35,028 nt of DNA, taken from NCBI GenBank assembly GCA_910579925.1, contig CAJTVY010000038.1:1-35028 (forward strand). Reading direction: 5' to 3'. This DNA comes from an uncultured Dorea sp. (GTDB lineage Bacteria; Bacillota; Clostridia; Lachnospirales; Lachnospiraceae). Made by a program: the position numbers and the translations under genes. Below are positions 24,176-32,920 of this stretch, in pieces; the stretch's first letter is position 1; each line of letters opens with the position of its first letter. Under the pieces are notes generated by a model that was given only the letters and a program-made list of their open reading frames with translations, ran no database searches and was not told the DNA's origin.

Positions 24176-25678
24176 ATGTCTCAGATTAGGAAAGGAGCAT
24201 TTATTTCGTATATTACAGTTGCATTCAGTATTATATCGGGACTGTTTTATACACCGTACCTTATTGGCAAGGTGGGAAACGGCTCATATGGAATATATAC
24301 ACTTGTTTCAACCTTTCTTAATTATTTTCTGATCGACTTTGGACTGGGGAACGCAGTTGCAAAGTATTTATCAGCGTATCGGGTGAAGAATGAGCGGGAA
24401 CAGGCGGGAAAGTTTATATCAGTTATCTTTAAACTGTTTCTTATGCTTGCCGCAGTCATAGGAATGATATTAAGTGTTATATATTTTTTTCTTGAAAGTT
24501 TTTTTACCGGACTGACTGGTACAGAACTTATTATATTAAAACAAATGTATATCATCAGCGGCGTATCGTCAGTTCTGTTGTTTGTTTTTATTCCTCTCGA
24601 TGGAATCTTGACGTCTTATGAGTTATTTACAGAGTTAAGAGCCATTGAACTATTAAGAAAAATCTTTGTAATAGTATTGTCGGTAATGGCCTTAAGACAT
24701 AGTGCAAATGTAGTAAATATTGTAATTGTAAATGCAGTTGCAGGATTTATAATGGTTGGTCTGAAGCTTTTTTATGTCTGTAGAAAAACAGATTTAAAAG
24801 TGGAGTGGAAGCATTTTGATATAAAAATCATTAAGACTGTGGGAACATTTTCTCTCTGGCTTACGATCATTATGGTAGCTCAGAGGTTTATCATCCCGAT
24901 TGCGCCCACGATTTTAGGAAAGTTTTCTAATTCAACGGAGATTAGTATTTTTTCTATTGCGACTACAGTGGAAGGGTATGTCTTCACGTTTGCATCATGT
25001 CTGAACGGGCTTTTTTTACCCAGACTGACACAGCTTTATATAGAACATGACAATGAAGAGATCAACAGATTATTCAATAAGGTGGGAAGATTACAAGTAT
25101 ATATTATTGGAATGATTCTTTCTGCGTTTATCATTTTTGGTCAAGAATTTATAATGGTCTGGGTTGGCGCGGATTTTCTGAAAGCCTACTGGGTGATACT
25201 TCTGATCATGCCGACGTCGGTGATTGTATATGCGCAGGAAGTGGCTAATTCGATTCTGATGATCCAGGATAAGTTAAAATATAAAGCTATGTGTTACAGT
25301 GTTGGCGCAGTTTTTTCTACGGTTGTTTCCTGCGTATTAAGCGGTCGTTACGGAGCAGTCGGAGCTGGAGTCGGAGTTGCTGCCTGTCTCTGGGGCTCTC
25401 ATGTTTTCATGATGAATTTCATATATACCAGGATCACGAGTCTTGATATCAAGAATTTTTTTACAGACTGCTATGGAAGGACCTTACCGTGTCTGGCAGG
25501 AAGTGTTGTAATCGGAATATGGATTAACAGATCTGCTATTACAGATTCTGTTATGTTAGTAGGTGTTAAAATCGCTGTTTTCTGCTTTGTTCTTCTTATT
25601 ATTTATTATTTCCTGGCATTTAAGGAAGATGACAAAGTAATGATTAAGACTATGTTAAACAGATTAATAAAAAGGTAG
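24176..25678 (+). CDS. wzx: Polysaccharide flippase (Wzx)
   Basis: A 500-residue protein with about fourteen hydrophobic segments. The N-terminus IRKGAFISYITVAFSIISG followed by TPYLIGKVGNGSYGIYTLV and DFGLGNAVAKYLS is the standard start of Wzx proteins of the polysaccharide transporter family. A very good ribosome site (GGAGGAGG) lies just upstream. It exports the lipid-linked unit of locus 2. Confidence 0.88.
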   Translation: MSQIRKGAFISYITVAFSIISGLFYTPYLIGKVGNGSYGIYTLVSTFLNYFLIDFGLGNAVAKYLSAYRVKNEREQAGKFISVIFKLFLMLAAVIGMILSVIYFFLESFFTGLTGTELIILKQMYIISGVSSVLLFVFIPLDGILTSYELFTELRAIELLRKIFVIVLSVMALRHSANVVNIVIVNAVAGFIMVGLKLFYVCRKTDLKVEWKHFDIKIIKTVGTFSLWLTIIMVAQRFIIPIAPTILGKFSNSTEISIFSIATTVEGYVFTFASCLNGLFLPRLTQLYIEHDNEEINRLFNKVGRLQVYIIGMILSAFIIFGQEFIMVWVGADFLKAYWVILLIMPTSVIVYAQEVANSILMIQDKLKYKAMCYSVGAVFSTVVSCVLSGRYGAVGAGVGVAACLWGSHVFMMNFIYTRITSLDIKNFFTDCYGRTLPCLAGSVVIGIWINRSAITDSVMLVGVKIAVFCFVLLIIYYFLAFKEDDKVMIKTMLNRLIKR

Positions 25679-25685
25679 TGCGGTT

Positions 25686-26792
25686 ATGAAAAAAATACTG
25701 ATTGTTGCGCCTCACTTTGCGCCATACAGAGATGATATTTTTTTAAAGCTTTTAGAAACAGAAAAATATAAAATTAAATTTCTGATTACTAAGGGTAATT
25801 CGAACCATACAGAATGGAACTATAAAGGAAGAGGCTTTGACTACATTCAAAGCAGTTCGGGTAAAGATTATGGAAGTCTGGGATATTTATATGATGCATA
25901 CAAAGAACTGCTTGTTAGTTTTAATCCAGATATTGTTCTGACCTGTGGTGAATTGATTAATATCATTTATCTGAAAATTCATTATAAAAATAAAAAAATT
26001 ATATATATTTCCGATCAGATGAAAGTTGGAAGAAGCCAGAGAAACATATTGCGTAAGATGCTCCTCAAGTCTGTTTATCGGTTAGCAGACGGATTTTATG
26101 TTCCTGGAATTGCCGGGAAAAAATACTTTGAAAAATTCGTTGATACCTCCAGAATTCGCATGGGCTGTTACACCAATGACGTTGAAAGAATACTCGAAGC
26201 AAGTAAACGTTTTAATCGAAAGCGGGAGAGAAAGAAGCTGGGAATCGCTGAGGATGATTATGTATTTTTGTTTGTGGGAAAATTGATTCCAAACAGGGAA
26301 ATTGATAAAATTCTGTCAATAGCCAAGGAGTTTGGGAAGAAATCGGGGAATGTTAAGTTTCTGATTATTGGAGACGGACCAGAGACATTTAGGGTAAAGA
26401 ATTATATGTCTGAAGGTAAGGTCAATGTTGTATACATCCCGAAAGTTTCACTGGATGAACTCGAAAAGGTATATGTTGTATCGGATGCATATTTATACCT
26501 TGGCTGGGAGCCATATTCATTAGCGTTATACGAGGCTGCAATCCTGGGTCTGCCTGTTATTGCAAACGCAGAAATAGGAGCGGTTTATGATTGCGTTAAG
26601 GATGATATTAATGGGAAAGCAATAGATAAATTTGATTTAGATCGAGTGCTCAATGCCTGTAGAAGGGCTGTTTATGGTGAATTTAACCAGGGAGCAGAAA
26701 GAATGAAGCGGTTTATATATGAGGAACGCGGTACAAAATGGGCGGCAGAGCAGTTAATGGAGTTATTAAAAAATGAAAGTATTGCAGATTAA
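25686..26792 (+). CDS. GT4 family glycosyltransferase
   Basis: A 368-residue GT-B protein: KKILIVAPHFAPYRDDIF at the start, FLFVGKLIPNREIDKIL opening the second domain, LIIGDGPE, and EPYSLALYEAAI with the E-x7-E donor motif. Seven bases separate it from the flippase gene; its last 20 bases overlap the start of the next gene. Sugar specificity unknown. Confidence 0.85.
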   Translation: MKKILIVAPHFAPYRDDIFLKLLETEKYKIKFLITKGNSNHTEWNYKGRGFDYIQSSSGKDYGSLGYLYDAYKELLVSFNPDIVLTCGELINIIYLKIHYKNKKIIYISDQMKVGRSQRNILRKMLLKSVYRLADGFYVPGIAGKKYFEKFVDTSRIRMGCYTNDVERILEASKRFNRKRERKKLGIAEDDYVFLFVGKLIPNREIDKILSIAKEFGKKSGNVKFLIIGDGPETFRVKNYMSEGKVNVVYIPKVSLDELEKVYVVSDAYLYLGWEPYSLALYEAAILGLPVIANAEIGAVYDCVKDDINGKAIDKFDLDRVLNACRRAVYGEFNQGAERMKRFIYEERGTKWAAEQLMELLKNESIAD

Positions 26793-27993
26793 TGCGATTT
26801 ATGGTCAGTTTAGCACCGGGAGAATTGTAAAAGAATTACATGAAGAAATGGAAGGACGGGGTATCGATTGTTACGTTGCCAGTCCGATTATTTTTAATTC
26901 TATAGAAAATGTTTATAAAATTGGAAATGTCGCTGACCAGAAGTTTCATGCAATGATGTCAAGAATATCAGGCCGGCAGGGATATTTTTCGAAAAAAGCA
27001 ACAAAGAGGCTGCTGCGTTATATGGATGACATAAAACCAGATATTGTAGTCTTGCATAATCTCCACAGCAATTATATCAATTTAAAACTGCTGCTTGGGT
27101 ATCTTGCAGATCACCATATTGCATCCATTTGCGTTTTGCATGATTGCTGGCTCTTTACAGGAAAATGTATGCATTTTATTGAATTTGACTGTAACAGATG
27201 GACAAAAAAGTGCGGCAAATGTCCGGCTAAACATAATGGCAATACTAGTTTTTTCTTTGATAAAAGCAGTAAATGCCTGACAGATAAGAAAAAATATTTT
27301 GAAAAAATTGACAGGCTTGGAGTTATTGCCGTCTCTAAATGGGTTGCGGAGAGCGCGGCAGGTTCAATTTTAAAAGGAGCTGCAATGATAAGACATATTT
27401 ACAATTGGATTGATCTGGAAATATTCAGACCTCAGAGTTGTAAAAATTTCTGGGGGGGGGGTGATTACCAAATACGAGAATCATTTATTATATTCGGTAT
27501 TTCCGCTGGTTGGAGTGCGTCAAAAGGAATAGACGTATTGACAGAACTGGCAGATATCCTGCCGGCGGACTGTAGGATCGTTCTTGCAGGCGACGTATCG
27601 GAAGTCAGTGAAACGAACAATAAAATAAAATTACTTGGCACGGTAACTGATATTGATTTACTGGCAAAAATGTATGCCATGTCAGATGTTTTTGTAAATC
27701 CGTCTATACAGGAGACTTTTGGCCTTACAACGGCTGAAGCTTTAGCATGCGGAACACCTGTAGTTGCGTATAACGCAACTGCCAATACTGAACTTGTGGG
27801 AACAGATGAATCCTGCGGATTCCTTGTAGACGAAAATAAGGCAGAAAATTATTTGCAGAATATTCTGAAAATAAAAGAAAAATCAAAAGAATATTACGCT
27901 GCTGCTGCGAGAAAACGAGCAGAGGAGATGTTTTGCAAAGATAAGAATATCAGGCAGTATATAGATACTTTTAAAAGTCTTTTAGCTATGTAA
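26773..27993 (+). CDS. GT4 family glycosyltransferase with an in-frame G10 tract
   Basis: A 406-residue GT-B enzyme. The first domain begins MKVLQINAIYGQFSTGR and has LHDCWLFTGKC followed by a Cys-rich stretch (CNRWTKKCGKCPAKH), a pattern seen in WcaC-like GT4 enzymes; the donor half has FGISAGWSASKGIDV and ETFGLTTAEALACGTPVV. Ten G at 27452-27461 encode Gly228-230 after Trp227 at the junction of the two domains. One extra G creates an immediate TGA (about 230 residues); one fewer gives a stop about twenty-five codons on, so slippage would remove the donor domain. The adjacent paralogue (28067) lacks the tract. It is ON as sequenced. Confidence 0.87.
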   Translation: MKVLQINAIYGQFSTGRIVKELHEEMEGRGIDCYVASPIIFNSIENVYKIGNVADQKFHAMMSRISGRQGYFSKKATKRLLRYMDDIKPDIVVLHNLHSNYINLKLLLGYLADHHIASICVLHDCWLFTGKCMHFIEFDCNRWTKKCGKCPAKHNGNTSFFFDKSSKCLTDKKKYFEKIDRLGVIAVSKWVAESAAGSILKGAAMIRHIYNWIDLEIFRPQSCKNFWGGGDYQIRESFIIFGISAGWSASKGIDVLTELADILPADCRIVLAGDVSEVSETNNKIKLLGTVTDIDLLAKMYAMSDVFVNPSIQETFGLTTAEALACGTPVVAYNATANTELVGTDESCGFLVDENKAENYLQNILKIKEKSKEYYAAAARKRAEEMFCKDKNIRQYIDTFKSLLAM

Positions 27994-28066
27994 GACCGTC
28001 TATTGTCTGTGTGCCCAAGGAGATGAATATGTATCTATTATTTAATGAAAGGGAGCAGACAATGCA

Positions 28067-29284
28067 ATGAAGGTTATACAAATTAATGCGGTGTATGAAA
28101 CGTCGAGTACCGGGCGTACCACAATGGAAATGCACGAAGCGATGCTGCATATGGGAATTGAATCCTATGTGGCAAGCCCAAATCTGGCGGCGCTTAAAGA
28201 GAACTCATATCAGATCGGTCACAGAGCAGATTGGAAAAGACATGCATTACTTTCAAGAATAACCGGAAAACAGGGATATTTTTCGTCAGGTGCAACAAGG
28301 CAATTGTTAAAATATCTTGATCAGTTAAATCCAGATATCATTCATCTTCGAAATCTGCATGCCAACTATATCAATCTAAATATGCTGTTGTCAGAGATCT
28401 CCAAGCGTGATATCTGTACAGTTATTACACTGCATGATTGCTGGTTTTATACGGGCAGGTGTGTTTATTATATTGAATGCGGCTGTAATCGCTGGCTGCA
28501 GGAATGTGGGAACTGTCCTGCTTTACATAGCGGAAATAATAGTCTTATCTTTGACAGAAGCAGTCAGATGCTTGCGGATAAAAAAAGGTTATTTTCTGCA
28601 ATCAGAAAACTTGCTGTGATAGGGGTGTCGCAGTGGGTAACAAACGACGCTTCAAGATCAATTCTGAAGGATGCGTCAATCATAAAATGCATTTATAACT
28701 GGATTGATATGGATATATTCAGACCGCAGGATTGCGCAGCGCTGAGAGAAGAAATGAACCTGAAAGGAAAATTCGTCATTCTGGGAGTATCAGCGGGATG
28801 GTCAAAACAGAAGGGAATTGAGGTTTTTACTGATTTAGCAGATATGCTTCCTGAAGATTGCCAGATTGTTCTTGCGGGCGATGCTTCATCCGTTATCAAT
28901 AAACACGATAAAATAAAATTTATTGGATCTGTTGCTGATATTGGACGATTATCAGAATTGTATTCAATGGCGGATGTTTTTGTAAATCCGACAATTCAGG
29001 AAACATTCGGGAAAACGACTGCTGAAGCAATGGCATCCGGGACCCCGGTTGTTGCTTATAATGGGACGGCTACTCCGGAACTTGTTGGAACAGACGGTAC
29101 AGGAGGATATCTGATTGATCAAAATAGAGCAAATCTTTATTTTGAACAGATTATGGTAATAAGACAGAATTCAAAGCTTTTTTATACGGAACAAGTACGG
29201 GCGAGAGCAGAGCAGATGTTTTCGAAAGATAAAAATATTCAAAGTTATATTGAGGTGTATAAAGCGCTTATGGAAACTCCATAA
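28067..29284 (+). CDS. GT4 family glycosyltransferase, paralogue of the preceding gene
   Basis: The 405-residue protein aligns end to end with the gene at 26773: same MKVIQINAVYETSSTGR start, LHDCWFYTGRC and following Cys cluster, FRPQDC hinge, GVSAGWSKQKGI and ETFGKTTAEAMASGTPVV. By eye more than half the residues agree. It has no G tract: the hinge reads CAALREEMNLKGKF where the neighbour has the Gly run. GGGAG precedes the start after a 73-base gap with no other feature. A tandem duplication that has diverged, probably toward a different acceptor. Confidence 0.87.
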   Translation: MKVIQINAVYETSSTGRTTMEMHEAMLHMGIESYVASPNLAALKENSYQIGHRADWKRHALLSRITGKQGYFSSGATRQLLKYLDQLNPDIIHLRNLHANYINLNMLLSEISKRDICTVITLHDCWFYTGRCVYYIECGCNRWLQECGNCPALHSGNNSLIFDRSSQMLADKKRLFSAIRKLAVIGVSQWVTNDASRSILKDASIIKCIYNWIDMDIFRPQDCAALREEMNLKGKFVILGVSAGWSKQKGIEVFTDLADMLPEDCQIVLAGDASSVINKHDKIKFIGSVADIGRLSELYSMADVFVNPTIQETFGKTTAEAMASGTPVVAYNGTATPELVGTDGTGGYLIDQNRANLYFEQIMVIRQNSKLFYTEQVRARAEQMFSKDKNIQSYIEVYKALMETP

Positions 29285-29326
29285 GTTTAAATTGAAATTC
29301 TGATGACAATATAGGAGAGCAAAGAT

Positions 29327-30340
29327 ATGTCTTTATTTAAGAATAAAACACTGATGATAACAGGAGGAACAGGTTCTTTTGGGAATGCTGTGCTGAAACG
29401 ATTCCTTAAAACAGATATAGGAGAAATCAGAATTTTTTCCAGGGATGAGAAGAAGCAGGATGATATGCGTCACCATTTCCAGACAATACTTCCTGAGTTT
29501 GCGGATAAGATTAAATTTTATATTGGAGATGTAAGAGATCTCTCATCGGTTAAATCTGCCATGCCGGGGGTCGATTACATTTTTCATGCAGCTGCTTTGA
29601 AGCAGGTTCCGTCCTGTGAATTCTTCCCGATGGAAGCGGTGAGAACCAATGTGATAGGGACGGATCATGTTCTTACCGCAGCGATTGAGGAGGGGGTAGA
29701 ATGTGTAATCTGCCTTTCTACCGATAAGGCGGCCTATCCTATTAATGCTATGGGAATTACAAAAGCGATTGAGGAGAAGGTTGCCGTTGCAAAAAGCCGC
29801 AACAGTGGGAAGACGAAGATCTGTTGTACCCGGTATGGGAACGTGATGTGTTCCCGTGGTTCGGTCATTCCTCTCTGGATAGAACAGATCAAAGGCGGAA
29901 ATCCCATTACCATTACAGATGGTACAATGACTCGATTTATTATGTCTCTGGAAGAGGCGGTAGATCTGGTTCTCTTTGCTTTTGAACATGGAGAAAACGG
30001 CGACATCCTGATTCAGAAGGCTCCGGCCTGTACAATCCAGATACAGGCAGAAGCCGTATGTGAACTTTTCGGCGGCAACAAGAAAGATATTAAAACGATC
30101 GGTATCAGACATGGAGAGAAGATGTTTGAAACGCTTTTGACCAATGAAGAGTGTGCGAAAGCTATTGACATGGGGAATTTCTACCGGGTTCCGGCCGATA
30201 ACAGGGGATTAAACTATGACAAGTATTTCAAAGAAGGCGATGAAGCAAGAAATACTCTGACTGAGTTCAATTCTCATAACACAAGGCAATTAACTCTGGA
30301 AGAGACGAAAGAGAAGATTGCTTCGCTTTCAATTATTTAG
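29327..30340 (+). CDS. capE: UDP-GlcNAc 4,6-dehydratase/5-epimerase (CapE/FnlA type)
   Basis: First step of UDP-N-acetyl-L-fucosamine synthesis: dehydrates UDP-GlcNAc and inverts C5. The 337-residue SDR opens with MITGGTGSFGNAVLKRFL; STDKA supplies Asp133-Lys134, and NAMGITK has Met142 where the usual SDR Tyr would be, with Lys146 after it. Met in place of Tyr is characteristic of CapE/FnlA and separates it from FlaA1/PseB enzymes. It is followed directly by capF and capG, the exact set found in Staphylococcus aureus type 5/8 capsule loci. Ribosome site AGGAGAG. Confidence 0.9.
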   Translation: MSLFKNKTLMITGGTGSFGNAVLKRFLKTDIGEIRIFSRDEKKQDDMRHHFQTILPEFADKIKFYIGDVRDLSSVKSAMPGVDYIFHAAALKQVPSCEFFPMEAVRTNVIGTDHVLTAAIEEGVECVICLSTDKAAYPINAMGITKAIEEKVAVAKSRNSGKTKICCTRYGNVMCSRGSVIPLWIEQIKGGNPITITDGTMTRFIMSLEEAVDLVLFAFEHGENGDILIQKAPACTIQIQAEAVCELFGGNKKDIKTIGIRHGEKMFETLLTNEECAKAIDMGNFYRVPADNRGLNYDKYFKEGDEARNTLTEFNSHNTRQLTLEETKEKIASLSII

Positions 30341-30357
30341 AAAATGGAGAAAAAGAC

Positions 30358-31593
30358 GTGAAAATATTAGTCACAGGCAGCAAAGGTTTCGTGGGCAGAA
30401 ACCTGGTTGAAAATCTAAAGAATATAAAAAACGGGAAGAACCGGACAAGGCCCAACCTCTCCATTTCCGAAATATACGAATATGACAGGAATACAGACCC
30501 GGCTCTTTTAAATCAATATTGTATGGAATCCGACTTCGTATTTCATCTTGCAGGAGTAAACAGGCCGAAAGATATTTCTGAATTCATGGATGGAAATTAT
30601 GGTTTCACGTCCCGACTGCTGGATACTTTAAAACGAAACCGCAATTCCTGTCCCGTTATGCTTGCAAGTTCCGTGCAGGCGGGTCTTACCGGTCGGTTCG
30701 CAGATTCAGAATATGGTAAAAGCAAGCTGGCGGGGGAGGAACTGTTTTTTCAGTATGCGCAGTCTGCAGGAGCAAAAGTATTGGTTTACCGTTTTCCTAA
30801 TTTGTTTGGAAAATGGTGCAGATCCAATTATAATTCCGCAGTTGCGACCTTCTGTGAGGCAGTGGCTAATAACAGGGAGTATACGGTAAACGATCGTTCT
30901 ACAGAATTAGAACTGCTCTATATAGACGACCTGGTCAAAGAACTCCTTGACGCATTGGAAGGGAGAGAACATCATTGTGAATATGAAGGCCTGAAAGCGG
31001 TTCCAGCAGACCGGGGACGCTATTGCCATGTTCCGGTTACTCATCATGCTACATTGGGAGAGATTGTGGATCTGCTTAAGACGTTCCATGAGACACCCAA
31101 GACGCTGATGGTACCAGAGCAGCCAGAAGATTCCTTTTCAAAAAAATTATACAGTACCTATCTGTCTTATGTTCCGGAGTCTGGAATATCTTATGATTTC
31201 CGGTCAAATATTGACGAAAGAGGAAATTTTACAGAACTTTTTCATACAAAGAATTGTGGGCAGATATCGGTAAATATTGCGAAACCGGGAACTACAAGGG
31301 GACAGCACTGGCATAATTCTAAATGGGAGATTTTTATTGTGGTGTCCGGTCATGGGCTGATTCAGCAGCAAAAAATCGGTATCAATCCAGAAACTGGAAA
31401 GAAATATCCGGTTATTAAATTTGAAGTCAGTGGGGAAGACCTTCGCGCAGTTCAGATGCTTCCCGGATATACCCATAATATCATCAATGTGTCTGACACG
31501 GAAAACCTGGTTACAATCATGTGGGCAAACGAGGTCTTTGATGAAAAAAATCCTGATACTTTTTTTGAAAAAGTTGCAGACGAAGAGGGATAA
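30358..31593 (+). CDS. capF: CapF/FnlB bifunctional enzyme (SDR reductase + cupin)
   Basis: Second step: C3 epimerisation by the cupin part and C4 reduction by the SDR part, giving UDP-6-deoxy-L-talose-type N-acetyl sugar. The 411-residue protein starts at GTG after GGAG. Residues 1 to about 280 are an NADPH-binding SDR (ILVTGSKGFVGRNLV, YGKSKLAGE for the Y-x3-K site); from about 285 a cupin begins with FTELFHTKNCGQISV, with metal-type ligands in GQHWHNSKWEIF and a late His in PGYTHNI. This two-domain layout is diagnostic for CapF. Confidence 0.92.
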   Translation: MKILVTGSKGFVGRNLVENLKNIKNGKNRTRPNLSISEIYEYDRNTDPALLNQYCMESDFVFHLAGVNRPKDISEFMDGNYGFTSRLLDTLKRNRNSCPVMLASSVQAGLTGRFADSEYGKSKLAGEELFFQYAQSAGAKVLVYRFPNLFGKWCRSNYNSAVATFCEAVANNREYTVNDRSTELELLYIDDLVKELLDALEGREHHCEYEGLKAVPADRGRYCHVPVTHHATLGEIVDLLKTFHETPKTLMVPEQPEDSFSKKLYSTYLSYVPESGISYDFRSNIDERGNFTELFHTKNCGQISVNIAKPGTTRGQHWHNSKWEIFIVVSGHGLIQQQKIGINPETGKKYPVIKFEVSGEDLRAVQMLPGYTHNIINVSDTENLVTIMWANEVFDEKNPDTFFEKVADEEG

Positions 31594-31623
31594 GAACAGC
31601 CAGACGGGAAAAGGAGGGGAAGT

Positions 31624-32844
31624 ATGACGAGTATAGATTTTAGCAATATTACCTGGAAGGATAACGGCAGGATTAAGCTGCTGATTATTGTTGGCACAAG
31701 ACCCGAAATTATAAGACTGTCAGCGGTGATCAACAAATGCAGGCAATATTTTGACTGTATCCTGGCACATACGGGACAGAACTACGACTACAATCTAAAC
31801 GGAGTCTTTTTCAAAGAATTGGGAATAGCTGACCCGGATGTATATCTGAATGCGGCAGGAGACGACCTCGGAACTACGATGGGTAACATCATTCAGTATT
31901 CCTATAAACTGATGAATGCAATCAGACCAGATGCAGTCCTTGTCCTTGGTGATACTAATTCCTGTCTGTCAGTTATAGGGGCAAAACGGCTTCATATTCC
32001 GATCTTCCATATGGAGGCCGGAAACCGTTGTAAGGATGAATGTCTGCCGGAAGAAACGAACAGGAGGATCGTGGACATTATATCAGATGTGAATCTTGCC
32101 TATTCCGAACATGCCAGAAGATATCTGGCTGACTGTGGGCTTCCAAAGGAGAGGACATATGTTACGGGGTCGCCCATGGCCGAAGTTCTGGAGAATAATA
32201 TACAGTCGATCCTGCGGTCAGATATCCATGACAGATTAACATCTGAGACAGGGGTTGGCATTAAAAAAGGAAAGTATATTCTTCTGTCCGCTCACAGGGA
32301 AGAGAATATAGATACAGAGAGGAACTTTGTTTCACTGTTTACGGCTGTAAACGCCATGGCCGGAAAGTATGACATGCCGGTACTCTATTCCTGTCATCCG
32401 AGAAGCCAAAAGAAGCTGGAACAGTCGGGATTTTTGCTTGACCGCCGTGTGATTGCCCATGAACCCCTGGGATTTCATGATTATAACTGCCTGCAGATAA
32501 ATGCGTATGCAGTAGTGTCAGATTCTGGGACATTGCCGGAAGAAAGCAGTTATTTTACTTCTGTTGGCATGCCCTTTCCGGCGGTGTGCATTCGTACCAG
32601 CACTGAACGGCCGGAGGCAATGGATAAGGCGTGTTTTATCTTATCCGGGATAAGTAAAGAAGGGCTGCTTAAGTCTGTAGAGCTGGCCGTGGCTATGAAC
32701 GAAAATGGGGATTATGGCATTCCGGCGCCGGATTATGTGGATACAAATGTAAGTACAAAGGTTGTTAAGATGATCCAGAGTTATACAGGGATTGTTAATC
32801 GGGTGGTGTGGAGAAAGACCTGTGAAGGGAGTTATAGATTGTAA
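31624..32844 (+). CDS. capG: UDP-sugar 2-epimerase (CapG/FnlC type)
   Basis: Third step: C2 epimerisation to UDP-N-acetyl-L-fucosamine. The 406-residue protein is a WecB-like 2-epimerase: GTRPEIIRL, LAHTGQNYD, MEAGNRCKDECLPEETNRR, LLSAHREENID and SDSGTLPEESSY. GNRCKDECLPEE, in place of GLRT..PEE of WecB, fits the CapG/FnlC branch. AAGGAGGGG lies just upstream. It is the last gene of locus 2, so L-FucNAc is a likely component of its polymer. Confidence 0.9.
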   Translation: MTSIDFSNITWKDNGRIKLLIIVGTRPEIIRLSAVINKCRQYFDCILAHTGQNYDYNLNGVFFKELGIADPDVYLNAAGDDLGTTMGNIIQYSYKLMNAIRPDAVLVLGDTNSCLSVIGAKRLHIPIFHMEAGNRCKDECLPEETNRRIVDIISDVNLAYSEHARRYLADCGLPKERTYVTGSPMAEVLENNIQSILRSDIHDRLTSETGVGIKKGKYILLSAHREENIDTERNFVSLFTAVNAMAGKYDMPVLYSCHPRSQKKLEQSGFLLDRRVIAHEPLGFHDYNCLQINAYAVVSDSGTLPEESSYFTSVGMPFPAVCIRTSTERPEAMDKACFILSGISKEGLLKSVELAVAMNENGDYGIPAPDYVDTNVSTKVVKMIQSYTGIVNRVVWRKTCEGSYRL

Positions 32845-32847
32845 AGC

Positions 32848-32888
32848 ATAAAGGGATGTTTTGAATCCATCCCTTTATAAGCGCTTTT
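32848..32888. terminator. Probable terminator after locus 2
   Basis: A perfect 11-bp stem (32848-32858 with 32868-32878, arm ATAAAGGGATG) with a 9-base loop lies just after the capG stop, in the gap between convergent genes. The following T run is short (CTTTTCC), so efficiency is uncertain. Confidence 0.55.
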
Positions 32889-32920
32889 CCTGCGTTAGAG
32901 GTTAACCAGTCCTTGAGATC

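Noticed and set aside
29543..30112. Minus-strand ORF of 189 codons inside capE
   Set aside because: Fully antisense to a gene with intact catalytic motifs; no motif of its own.
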